Below the pieces are notes generated by a model. That model saw only the letters and a list, made by a program, of their open reading frames with translations, was not told where the DNA came from and ran no database searches. A program made the translations under genes and the position numbers. Shown in pieces: positions 1 through 7,298 of a stretch of 43,065 nt of DNA. The number at the start of each line of letters is the position of its first letter. Within the stretch, counting starts at the first letter, position 1. The DNA is taken from positions 1 to 43,065 of the IMG/VR virus record IMGVR_UViG_3300038713_000045. One strand, written 5' to 3'. The DNA comes from a virus.

Positions 1-102
1 TGTTTTTGCCATTTCATCAGAAGCTAACTTATCCATCATTTGACTTTTTATAGCATCAGCTTGTGTTTCAGCTGCCTGTACTAACATTTCTTTAATACCC
101 AT
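1..102 (-). CDS. small hypothetical protein, cut by left edge
   Basis: The frame opens at an ATG at 102 and stays open for all 34 codons to the window edge (starts MGIKEMLVQAAETQAD). It looks soluble and helical, with no motif I recognise. Its start overlaps the end of the holin-like gene by 11 bases, so it is probably translationally coupled. If the window is circular, the frame continues into the right end and stops after six more codons, giving a 39-residue protein. Function unknown. Confidence 0.6.
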   Translation of the reverse strand, partial: MGIKEMLVQAAETQADAIKSQMMDKLASDEMAKT

Positions 103-253
103 TGTTCTTTTCCTTTAACTCTTTAATTATTTTTATGATTAAGTAGATTAGAGTAGCCATAGAAACTGCCATTTGTAGTACCATCGGTAGGTTTACCCAC
201 CATACTCCTACACCTATCGCACCATTTATTACAGCTTTGGTTGAGTCTATCAT
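92..253 (-). CDS. 53-aa membrane protein, holin-like
   Basis: This short gene starts at an ATG at 253 inside an ATGA overlap with the upstream gene and ends TAA at 92. The protein begins MIDSTKAVINGAIGVGVWWV. It has one or two short hydrophobic stretches (about residues 8-20 and 24-41), a WW pair at 18-19 and a charged lysine/glutamate tail. Size, topology and position after the tail fibre fit a small phage holin that permeabilises the inner membrane, but no diagnostic motif proves it. It could be another small membrane protein of the lysis region. Confidence 0.6.
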   Translation of the reverse strand: MIDSTKAVINGAIGVGVWWVNLPMVLQMAVSMATLIYLIIKIIKELKEKNNGY

Positions 254-552
254 CCTTTACCGTTCATCCTTCCTTTGATGTATGATAAATCATCAGTTAC
301 ATCATTTAATTCAGAAACTATAGCTTCTCTGTGTCTTTGACTTGTGTCGTCAGATTTATTCCATCTGTCTAACATTTTTAATACTATGCTTTCAACATTA
401 GCCATTTTGGTTTCTAGTTTTGCGTTAGCTTGTCTTATTTGGTCTAGGTCTTCGTTTTGTAGTTTTTGACTTTGCATCAAGTTTAACACCATATAACCAA
501 ACAAAACTATAACTACACCTACTGCTCCATATTCTGCATATGTCTCAAGCAT
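250..552 (-). CDS. membrane-anchored coiled-coil protein (spanin- or BhlA-holin-like)
   Basis: The 100-residue protein has one N-terminal membrane segment (about residues 9-25, GAVGVVIVLFGYMVLNL). A long charged helix predicted as coiled coil follows (about 30-90). That architecture is shared by inner-membrane spanins and by small BhlA/UviB-type holins, so a role in lysis is plausible but inferred from shape and position only. It lies between a DUF6447-like gene and the holin-like gene, with a stop/start overlap to the latter. Confidence 0.6.
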   Translation of the reverse strand: MLETYAEYGAVGVVIVLFGYMVLNLMQSQKLQNEDLDQIRQANAKLETKMANVESIVLKMLDRWNKSDDTSQRHREAIVSELNDVTDDLSYIKGRMNGKG

Positions 553-561
553 TTTATCATC

Positions 562-783
562 CTATTTTTCTTTAGGCTTTTCGTTCAAGGATGCTTTGAG
601 TTGTTGTAGAAAAGCATTTTTACCAACTTCCATTTGTTCTAAATTAAATTTCATAGACGCTGTTTTCTTTTCTAAATCAAATAAATGATTGACCATTAAC
701 ATTTGTCTATCATCTAAATCTTCTTTAAAATACTCTTTATCATCCAATGTAAGTAGTGGTTGTTTTTTTTCTTTTTTAACCAT
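562..783 (-). CDS. DUF6447-like small protein
   Basis: A 73-residue soluble protein. Its layout of a short beta-like start (PLLTLDDKEYFKEDL) followed by a long helix ending in NAFLQQLKASL resembles the DUF6447 family found beside phage structural genes. That family has no known function. No membrane segment or catalytic motif is visible. It sits in the tightly packed row of small genes downstream of the tail fibre. The family assignment is from memory of the pattern. Confidence 0.65.
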   Translation of the reverse strand: MVKKEKKQPLLTLDDKEYFKEDLDDRQMLMVNHLFDLEKKTASMKFNLEQMEVGKNAFLQQLKASLNEKPKEK

Positions 784-792
784 TTTATACTC

Positions 793-1050
793 CTATTTTT
801 GTACTGAACTAGAATCACCTAGTATTATTTTAATATTACCCATTAACGAGTCTACTTCAAATATAGACCTCATCAATTCTTCTTCAATTTGTTGTTGACT
901 TTTTCCAAAATAAAAACTATCACAAGCCCAAAAGAATACACAACTAATAAACAAAGTAAACAACATACCATGAAAAAACTTGTCAATTCTTCTAAAAAAA
1001 ATTGTAATCGTCTCATTCATCTTTGCAACTACAGCAACAACAACATTCAC
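793..1050 (-). CDS. small membrane protein, possible lysis role
   Basis: This frame starts with GTG at 1050; an in-frame ATG at 1020 (MNETITIFFRR) is an equally good start and neither has a clear ribosome site. The protein has a basic N-terminus, one strong hydrophobic segment (roughly residues 28-43, containing LFISCVFFWAC) and a helical polar tail. A cysteine follows the hydrophobic stretch, but FFWAC is a poor lipobox. With neighbouring small membrane proteins it may belong to a lysis cassette. No family recognised. Confidence 0.55.
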   Translation of the reverse strand: MNVVVAVVAKMNETITIFFRRIDKFFHGMLFTLFISCVFFWACDSFYFGKSQQQIEEELMRSIFEVDSLMGNIKIILGDSSSVQK

Positions 1051-1059
1051 AATTATTTT

Positions 1060-1530
1060 TTACCAAGGTAACCCACTTTCTTCTACTGGTGCAGGTGGAT
1101 TTTCTTGATTGCTTATTTGTAAAGCAACATCGTCTTCTATTTCTTTAACTTTATCATCGCCTAAATTTGATTTTACCCAGCCTAAAACTACATCTTCTTT
1201 TAAATCGTTGTAAGCAACGAAGTCTGCATCAGACCAAGGGTTTTTACCTTTTACTTCTTCTACAGCTGGTGTTTTAGTATCGCCTACTTTTACTGCTTTG
1301 TCAGCGAGTAAAGTGTCTTTATCTGTATACAATACTGCATCCTTAGCTTCTACAGCTTCTACTATTTCTAAATCATGTATTATGTTACCAACATAAATAC
1401 CTTTATATGTATCATCTCCAACAGTTTTTGAATCTGTAACTTGATAATTTGTTTTATAAACAACTTTATCTTTACCATCTACTTTGTTTAAATGGTAGAT
1501 TAAATTATTAATTTTCCACGTTGCTGCCAT
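1060..1530 (-). CDS. DUF7936-like protein downstream of tail fibre
   Basis: A 156-residue acidic protein. It opens with a beta-rich domain (MAATWKINNLIYHLNKVDGK). Later it contains the pattern FVAYNDLKEDVVLGWVKSNL and a C-terminus ending in GLPW. These are typical of a small family (DUF7936, assigned from memory) that follows fibre genes in marine phages; its function is unknown. It begins just after the tail-fibre stop, so it is in the same late transcript and may be a tail-associated or chaperone-like protein. Confidence 0.7.
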   Translation of the reverse strand: MAATWKINNLIYHLNKVDGKDKVVYKTNYQVTDSKTVGDDTYKGIYVGNIIHDLEIVEAVEAKDAVLYTDKDTLLADKAVKVGDTKTPAVEEVKGKNPWSDADFVAYNDLKEDVVLGWVKSNLGDDKVKEIEDDVALQISNQENPPAPVEESGLPW

Positions 1531-1531
1531 T

Positions 1532-4243
1532 TTATTCTCCTAATTTGCTTTCTAATTCTGTTACTTTTGCTGATAGTTCCTGTACTGCTTTTACTAAAGG
1601 AACAACAAACATTGCATATTGTAATTGTTGTTTTTTATTGTTTTCATCTATTTGCCAAGCAGAAAATGTTGTTTTACTTTCATCTACAATAGCTTTTACT
1701 TCTTGTGCAATAAAACCATCAAATACTTTTTGACTTTTTTCTTCTAAATCTTCAGAGCCAGATGTTGATAAAAACTCTTGAGGCCAATCTTTTTTTGGTC
1801 TTTCTTCGTATTTAACAGCTCTTAACTTATTTACAAAACCTAACCCTAAATCACTATCAACAATATTTTCTTTTACTCTTACATCTGAAGTATTTGCCCA
1901 ATTATTTCCACTTGTACTATGGTCAAGTTCAACATAATTACTACCAGCACCGATGCGACTTCTTTGTGTAGCAGTACCTGTTATGTTATGCCCAATCACA
2001 TTAGCGTAATTAGAATCACTTACTGCATCTGAATTATGACCAATAATTACATTACCATTTGCATCTTGCAATCCATCACCAGCTGCGTTTCCAACGCAAA
2101 CATTATCATTCCCAGAAGTAATAGATACTCCAGCTTGATAGCCAACGCATGTATTTCTATTAGAGGTTAAAGTTTGACCAGCATTATATCCTAATAAAGT
2201 GTTTTGAGAAGTTGTTGTAATTGATTGACCAGATAAGTATCCAATAGCTGTGTTTCCTTGACCAGTTGTATTTGCTGTTAAGGCATCATATCCAATAGCC
2301 ATTAAACCAGTATTACCATGTGAACCAGTAGAATTTAAAGCATTATTTCCAATAGCGATATTTTTTACAAAACTAGCACTTGAACCAATCTCTCCACCTG
2401 TCATTGCATCAACACCTATCGCAATATTACTATCAACATCACTACTACTTGCGTTTTCCATTAAAGATAACATTGCTCTTGTACCTATTGCAATATTATC
2501 AGCTTCACCTCTACCTATACTTGCAGCCGCTTGGTAACCAATACCCATGTTTCCATCTCCACCAGCTACGTCATGCAAGGCTTGAAATCCAATAGCTAAG
2601 TTTTTATTTCCATCTGTTAAAGCATTTAACGCTTGTTGTCCTATTGCAATAGTTCCATCAGCATCAGTATTTGAAGCGTTTATGTTAACTCCAGCACCAG
2701 AACCAATCAGAACACAATCGCTTGTTACAGTCATATTTAAACCTACACTATCACCTATTGCAACATTCTCTTCACCAGTTGTTACATTTGTTAATACATT
2801 AGTTCCAATAGCTATATTATAATGACCTCCAGTTGTAACAGCATCTAATGCACCAGAACCAATAGCAATAGAGTTAATTGTATTTGTAGCTGCAAATCCA
2901 GCTCCGAATCCTACAAAAACATTTTTATCTCCATTAACTAAATCCTTACCAGTTTGGTATCCAAAAAGTGTGTTATGGTCTGTATTACTATTTAATGCAA
3001 TACCAGCATCTTCTCCAAAAGCAGTATTCCCAGAACCGCCTGGATTTGCTACTAAAGAACCATTGCTTTTAATTGTTAGCCTTGTGCTTCCAGAAACAGT
3101 TGTTGCGTTTGCTGATGTATAAAATTTTATACTTGTTGCAGCATTATGACTGCTAGAGCCACCTCCAATTTGAACTATATTATCAGTTGCAGAAGCTCCA
3201 CTTCCACTTGAAAATAAACCGATTATTCTTACATCTTCTTCTGCTGATAAATAATGTTGACTATTTACGCCTATTCTTTGCGTTGTTTGGTTTGAGTTAG
3301 TGTCGACTAATCTTACTTGGTTATAATCAGTTCCACTTGTAAATGTTGAAGTTCCAGAGCTGTCTATTCTCATGGCTTCTGTTATATTGTCACTTATTCT
3401 TGTTTTAAATATTAAAGCACCTTTAGTTGCACCACCATCCCTATCAGCAGCAATACTTGCTCTTGCAGTTACCCCATCGCCTTGGTCGCTTTGAAAACTA
3501 ATAGCTGGTACATGGCTTTCAGCAGTAGATGATGTTCCTAATGCTCTTAATTTTATTCCTACATCATTTCCCCCAGTTTTACTAAAAACTTCAAGCTCTT
3601 CATCTGGATTATTGCTGTTTATACCAACTTCACCATCTGCAGTTATTCGCATCCTTTCAGTCATAGTTCCACCATTAGCCTGTGTCAAAAAGTCTATATA
3701 AGCATCATCAGAATTAGCTTCTCTTTTAATATTTATTGCACCAACAGAATCACTTCCTTGTGATGCAAGTAGTGACATAATTTCTTCATTATTACTTGCA
3801 GATGTATTTTTAAACAATATACCTGGCACATCATCAGTTCCACCAGCACCTTCAATATTTAATAAAGTGCTGTAACCTTCATCAGTTGTACCACCAATAA
3901 ATGTTTGACCATCAACGGTTAGCGTTGATGACATGTCTACTGCACCGTTTATATCAATAGTAGTTGCATTTAATTCTATTTCTGTATCAGATACTAAGTC
4001 TAAAACTCCATCTGCTGATTGATGTATATATGAAGCATTGTCACCAAATTCTAAACGATTGGTACTAGTAATCATTAATGCATCAGCTGCCGCTGAAAGT
4101 GGGAAAGGGTTTCCGTCTCCATCTTCTATTACTTTTTGAGTTGTAGCGTGGAGTGTTTCACCTCCAGCTGTAGTACCAGTAATCTTTAACAAAGATTTAT
4201 AGGTATTAGCTATTGTTTGTCCTGTTAATGTTCCTGTTGCCAT
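1532..4243 (-). CDS. tail fibre/spike with YadA-like repeats and peptidase S74 chaperone
   Basis: A 903-residue receptor-binding tail fibre. Residues 1-400 are a beta-rich shaft. Residues about 404-755 carry at least a dozen repeats of the form N-x-A-I-G-x-x-A, the left-handed beta-roll seen in trimeric YadA-like adhesin heads. Residues about 785-903 form a peptidase-S74 intramolecular chaperone with the signature SDVRVKENI (Ser786, Lys791) and FDGFIAQEV, then a closing coiled coil. In this family the chaperone trimerises the fibre and cuts itself off before the conserved serine. The ribosome site AAGGA lies 8 bases before the ATG. Specificity for a host receptor is inferred. Confidence 0.93.
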   Translation of the reverse strand: MATGTLTGQTIANTYKSLLKITGTTAGGETLHATTQKVIEDGDGNPFPLSAAADALMITSTNRLEFGDNASYIHQSADGVLDLVSDTEIELNATTIDINGAVDMSSTLTVDGQTFIGGTTDEGYSTLLNIEGAGGTDDVPGILFKNTSASNNEEIMSLLASQGSDSVGAINIKREANSDDAYIDFLTQANGGTMTERMRITADGEVGINSNNPDEELEVFSKTGGNDVGIKLRALGTSSTAESHVPAISFQSDQGDGVTARASIAADRDGGATKGALIFKTRISDNITEAMRIDSSGTSTFTSGTDYNQVRLVDTNSNQTTQRIGVNSQHYLSAEEDVRIIGLFSSGSGASATDNIVQIGGGSSSHNAATSIKFYTSANATTVSGSTRLTIKSNGSLVANPGGSGNTAFGEDAGIALNSNTDHNTLFGYQTGKDLVNGDKNVFVGFGAGFAATNTINSIAIGSGALDAVTTGGHYNIAIGTNVLTNVTTGEENVAIGDSVGLNMTVTSDCVLIGSGAGVNINASNTDADGTIAIGQQALNALTDGNKNLAIGFQALHDVAGGDGNMGIGYQAAASIGRGEADNIAIGTRAMLSLMENASSSDVDSNIAIGVDAMTGGEIGSSASFVKNIAIGNNALNSTGSHGNTGLMAIGYDALTANTTGQGNTAIGYLSGQSITTTSQNTLLGYNAGQTLTSNRNTCVGYQAGVSITSGNDNVCVGNAAGDGLQDANGNVIIGHNSDAVSDSNYANVIGHNITGTATQRSRIGAGSNYVELDHSTSGNNWANTSDVRVKENIVDSDLGLGFVNKLRAVKYEERPKKDWPQEFLSTSGSEDLEEKSQKVFDGFIAQEVKAIVDESKTTFSAWQIDENNKKQQLQYAMFVVPLVKAVQELSAKVTELESKLGE

Positions 4244-4262
4244 AATTTATTCCTTATAAAAT

Positions 4263-4385
4263 TTAACCTGTATGTTCATTCCACTTAACATTATCTTCTT
4301 CCCAGTTAAGTTTTGATACATTCCAGATAACGTCATATATTGACCTTAAAAAATTTAATCCAGTTCTTTTCCATCCTAAAGGCAT
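4263..4385 (-). CDS. 40-aa hypothetical protein between fibre and spike base
   Basis: An ATG at 4385, one base after the spike-base stop, opens a 40-residue frame (MPLGWKRTGLNFLRSIYDVI) ending TAA at 4263. GAAAG sits upstream and the spacing to both neighbours is tight, as for real genes here. The protein has four tryptophans and a basic N-terminus, with no known domain. It may be a small tail-assembly factor, but this is only context. Confidence 0.55.
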   Translation of the reverse strand: MPLGWKRTGLNFLRSIYDVIWNVSKLNWEEDNVKWNEHTG

Positions 4386-4386
4386 A

Positions 4387-5337
4387 TTAAGCTTTCAATG
4401 CTATCATGTTTGTTGCTGTAGTGTTTGTATTTATTACATGTGTAAATCTAATTGGTAATAATTGACCACTTGCAACATTTTTAAACGTAAAATTACCAGT
4501 CCCTACCATAGTAACCACAACATCACCACCAGTTCCAACATATAATGCTTCGTATGTACCTGATAAATCTTGTGTACTTCCTCCATCAACAGCTGTTATA
4601 ACTAATGCATTTCCATATAACATTTTATTTAGAGATGACACTGCTGGGTCGTCAGATGCTAGTGTAACTCTTTGTACACCAGAAGCAACTGCTCCAGCTC
4701 CACCAACAAAATCTGTACCTGCTATGTTAGCATTTACATTTAAATAATTACCATCAACAGCATTGTCTAATAATTCTACAGCAGTTTTTATATTGTTTGT
4801 ATCAGCATCAATTCCTGTTAATAAAGTCTCTTGTGCGTTTGCTGTTGTTTCTAATGTATCTAACTTGGAATTAGTTGATGTTATTAATGTTTCTATTGCA
4901 TCTGCGTCAATTTTTATTGCATTTGTATCTGCATCAATACCAGTTAATAACGTTTCTAATGCGTCTGCTGTGGCTTCTAGTGTGTCTAGTTTAGTGTTTG
5001 TAGAACCTATTAAGGTTTCTATTCCATCTACATGACCTATAATAGTCGATTGGTTAGATGCGGTAGCAGCTCCACTAGGAAGAGCACTTGTAAGAACATC
5101 TAATTGTAAATGTCCGTCACTATCTACTAACGGAACGTAACTTGTACCACTACCATCTTTAGTAGTGTTACTAAATACTAACATACTATCTTCAGCTTTG
5201 TCAGTATGTACTTCTATTGTTATATCAGAGCCTTCCGTTTTAAGTGTGACATTATCTATGTCAACTTTTAACGCATCTCCTCCACTATTGAGTACTTTGT
5301 TTAGTACCTCTTTAGTTTGAAATTCTGGAAAAGCCAT
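4387..5337 (-). CDS. spike base-like protein with coiled-coil repeats (RCAP_Rcc01079 type)
   Basis: A 316-residue structural protein. Residues about 1-85 are beta-rich. Residues about 105-190 hold two copies of a 42-residue repeat (STNTKLDTLEATADALETLL), six heptads each, predicted as a trimeric coiled coil. The C-terminal 85 residues (YEALYVGTGGDVVVTMVGTG, then LLPIRFTHVINTNTTATNMI) match the spike base protein family RCAP_Rcc01079, a small beta domain found on phage and gene-transfer-agent spikes. It probably connects the tail fibre to the tail or forms a short fibre. Family recognition is by pattern. Confidence 0.75.
   Translation of the reverse strand: MAFPEFQTKEVLNKVLNSGGDALKVDIDNVTLKTEGSDITIEVHTDKAEDSMLVFSNTTKDGSGTSYVPLVDSDGHLQLDVLTSALPSGAATASNQSTIIGHVDGIETLIGSTNTKLDTLEATADALETLLTGIDADTNAIKIDADAIETLITSTNSKLDTLETTANAQETLLTGIDADTNNIKTAVELLDNAVDGNYLNVNANIAGTDFVGGAGAVASGVQRVTLASDDPAVSSLNKMLYGNALVITAVDGGSTQDLSGTYEALYVGTGGDVVVTMVGTGNFTFKNVASGQLLPIRFTHVINTNTTATNMIALKA
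4796..5047 (-). repeat. two tandem copies of a 126-bp coding repeat
   Basis: Copies start at about 4796 and 4922 within the spike-base gene. The period is 126 bases (42 codons), so the frame is kept. The copies differ at many third positions, which points to an old duplication under protein-level constraint. Confidence 0.75.
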
Positions 5338-5377
5338 TATTTACTCCTAATCCCTCCACCACCGTCTCTAAGACAAG

Positions 5378-6199
5378 TTATCTAAAGTCAGCAGGTCTAA
5401 TACGTCTAGTCCCACCTACTTTTTCTCTTTTACGATTACCAAATTTTACCAAAGCGTCTTTCCACTTTCTTTCATGTAAAGTAGATAAATTTATACTAGA
5501 CGATACTATATTAGCATCTCCAGTTTTAGACGCTCTATCCATAAAAAGTCTTGATTTTACATAATCAACAACAAACAAGTGTAATGAGTTATCTATATCT
5601 AACACTCCACCATTAGGACTTGTAAGACTAATAAGTGTATCAGGTTCAGCTGAATAATGTATTAACAGTCCTTCTATTACTGATTCGTTAAATCCTTTCA
5701 AATCACCTAATTTAGAGTGTTGACTAGTTGAGTCAGAACCTTCTGTTGTTACTAATGCTAAATTATCACCTTCTACAAACCAAACTACATCATTTTCTGG
5801 ATGTAGATGTGTGCTGTTCTTCAATCCTGTACCTTCTGTAAGTGTTGTAATTGTAAATCCAGTATTAACGTCAGAAGCATTTGTAACTGCTCCTCTTACT
5901 GCATTTGTTATATCAACTGTACCACTTGCGTTAGATGCTGAAAAATCAGTTTGATTACCAACTTGTGTAGTTACAACTCCACCAACATCAGACGCTGAAC
6001 TTACACCACTAATATCACATTCTATACCAGTTGACGACAATCCAGATGGTTCTGAGTCACTACCACCTACGTTAAACCATACATGATACTCATTTTGTAA
6101 AAAGTCACTACCCATACCATTGAGTAGAAAATAATCACTAGCACTTATACTAGCTTTTGTACCACATACTACTCTTGTTACTTCTGCTGCTAAAGCCAT
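5378..6199 (-). CDS. structural protein, head-tail or tail region
   Basis: A 273-residue protein with a beta-rich, Ser/Thr-rich N-terminal part. It begins MALAAEVTRVVCGTKASISA and continues through a domain with several aspartate/glycine turns (about 50-150). The basic C-terminus (about 205-273) includes LHLFVVDYVKSRLFMDRASK and ends in a cluster of arginine and lysine. I do not recognise a named family. Position between connector-like proteins and the spike base suggests a tail component. Start and upstream stop share TAATG. Confidence 0.6.
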   Translation of the reverse strand: MALAAEVTRVVCGTKASISASDYFLLNGMGSDFLQNEYHVWFNVGGSDSEPSGLSSTGIECDISGVSSASDVGGVVTTQVGNQTDFSASNASGTVDITNAVRGAVTNASDVNTGFTITTLTEGTGLKNSTHLHPENDVVWFVEGDNLALVTTEGSDSTSQHSKLGDLKGFNESVIEGLLIHYSAEPDTLISLTSPNGGVLDIDNSLHLFVVDYVKSRLFMDRASKTGDANIVSSSINLSTLHERKWKDALVKFGNRKREKVGGTRRIRPADFR

Positions 6200-6507
6200 T
6201 ATACTGTATCCATTTTTAATGTTTCTCCATCTAACAATCTAGCGCATTTTATATAGTCACCACTAGAGTCTTTTACAGATACTCTATACACTTTATTAAT
6301 TTTTTGACCAGAAGAGTCATCACTGAGAGTATACCATGTCTGGTCTTCTACTATGTCTGCTTTTGCGTACTCTATTTTAGTGTGATATGTACCAGCTTCT
6401 ACTAATGCATCATTAATAAGATTTAGTACATATGTTTCTCCTGCGTCTGGAAAAACTTGTCTAACCCTAGATAAAACTTGTTTTGCTGTTATTGTATGTA
6501 CTGCCAT
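6199..6507 (-). CDS. small structural protein of the connector region
   Basis: I chose the ATG at 6507 (MAVHTITAKQVLSRVRQVFP), two bases after the upstream stop (TAATTATG). An in-frame ATG at 6528 would overlap that gene by 19 bases. The protein of about 102 residues has an N-terminal helical part (VLNLINDALVEAG) like small phage head-tail adaptor proteins, then a beta sandwich-like part with DQTWYTLSDD. No firm family assignment. Confidence 0.6.
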   Translation of the reverse strand: MAVHTITAKQVLSRVRQVFPDAGETYVLNLINDALVEAGTYHTKIEYAKADIVEDQTWYTLSDDSSGQKINKVYRVSVKDSSGDYIKCARLLDGETLKMDTV

Positions 6508-6509
6508 AA

Positions 6510-6791
6510 TTATACCAGTTGATTCCATTTGAATGAGAATGCTTCAAAATTCTCGTTAATATTATTCCAATGATTTAATCCGTCTATATCAGGTGTTACT
6601 CCTGAACTTTCAATGTATGTTATTGGGTTTGATACTGTAACAGATTCCCATGTAGGTGTAGTGATTCCACTTACAACATCCCAACTAGGAGATGTTATAG
6701 TTGATATTTTTTCCCATGTAGGTGTAGTAATTTCATTGACTACAGTCCAACTAGGTGTTGCTACAGTTGTTATCTTTTCCCAAATAGCCAT
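6510..6791 (-). CDS. tryptophan-repeat structural protein
   Basis: In this 93-residue protein, Trp4, 15, 26, 37 and 48 are spaced exactly 11 residues apart, with alternating units of type TWEKIxTITSPSW and WDVVSGITTPTW (a 22-residue super-repeat). The remaining 45 residues are non-repetitive and end in FSFKWNQLV. The repeats look like a beta-solenoid or extended fibre, and function is unknown. A start at 6791 leaves six bases to the upstream stop, consistent with coupled late translation. Confidence 0.65.
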   Translation of the reverse strand: MAIWEKITTVATPSWTVVNEITTPTWEKISTITSPSWDVVSGITTPTWESVTVSNPITYIESSGVTPDIDGLNHWNNINENFEAFSFKWNQLV

Positions 6792-6797
6792 TATATA

Positions 6798-7295
6798 TTA
6801 ACCACCATCATCTATTATAGCTGCAACTGTACATCTAACAGTACCAGAAGAAGTAACTGCGTGCAAGTTGTCAACATCTACCCCAGTAGCGGATTTAAAC
6901 TTTAGATTTATAGCTTCATTAGCTCCTATTTCTATAGCATCAGCCACAGAGGCTCCATCACCTCCGTCTAAAGTCAAATATAACTTCGCAGTTGTTGCAG
7001 TAGAACCATCAGTAGTTCCACTATGTTTTACAAATAAATACCTAACGTCATCACTTGTAGCCGCTGTTCCTCCTTCAGTAAAATCTCCACTAATTAAATT
7101 TGCGTGTGAAGCGGTAACGTCTTTTGACGTTGTATAAAACCATTTATCATTAGCATCTGCTTTAGCATACTCAAGTTTACCACCTAAAGTAGATTTTATA
7201 TCATGATGTATAGCGTCTACTGCATCAGCATCTGCGTCAGCGGCGATAGTTACAACTGGTGTCATTGAAACAACTCCTCTTGCTGTATCAGCCAT
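6798..7295 (-). CDS. beta-rich structural protein
   Basis: A 165-residue Ala/Thr/Asp-rich protein with a beta-sandwich-like composition (KLYLTLDGGDGASVADAIEI). There is no membrane segment or enzymatic motif. It is placed between the adaptor/coiled-coil protein and the Trp-repeat protein and is close-packed with both. It is probably a virion component such as a tail or decoration protein. I do not recognise a family. Confidence 0.55.
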   Translation of the reverse strand: MADTARGVVSMTPVVTIAADADADAVDAIHHDIKSTLGGKLEYAKADANDKWFYTTSKDVTASHANLISGDFTEGGTAATSDDVRYLFVKHSGTTDGSTATTAKLYLTLDGGDGASVADAIEIGANEAINLKFKSATGVDVDNLHAVTSSGTVRCTVAAIIDDGG

Positions 7296-7298
7296 AGA

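Noticed and set aside
2380-2595. Open plus-strand frame opposite the tail fibre
   Set aside because: It mirrors the repetitive fibre repeats on the other strand, has low-complexity Leu/His/Tyr content and no ribosome site.
4763-5035. Plus-strand frame opposite the spike-base repeats
   Set aside because: It exists only because the 126-bp coding repeat is open on the reverse strand; composition is unlike any gene here.
6868-7137. Plus-strand frame opposite the beta-rich structural gene
   Set aside because: It runs against the late operon, has no ribosome site and shadows an Ala/Thr-rich gene.
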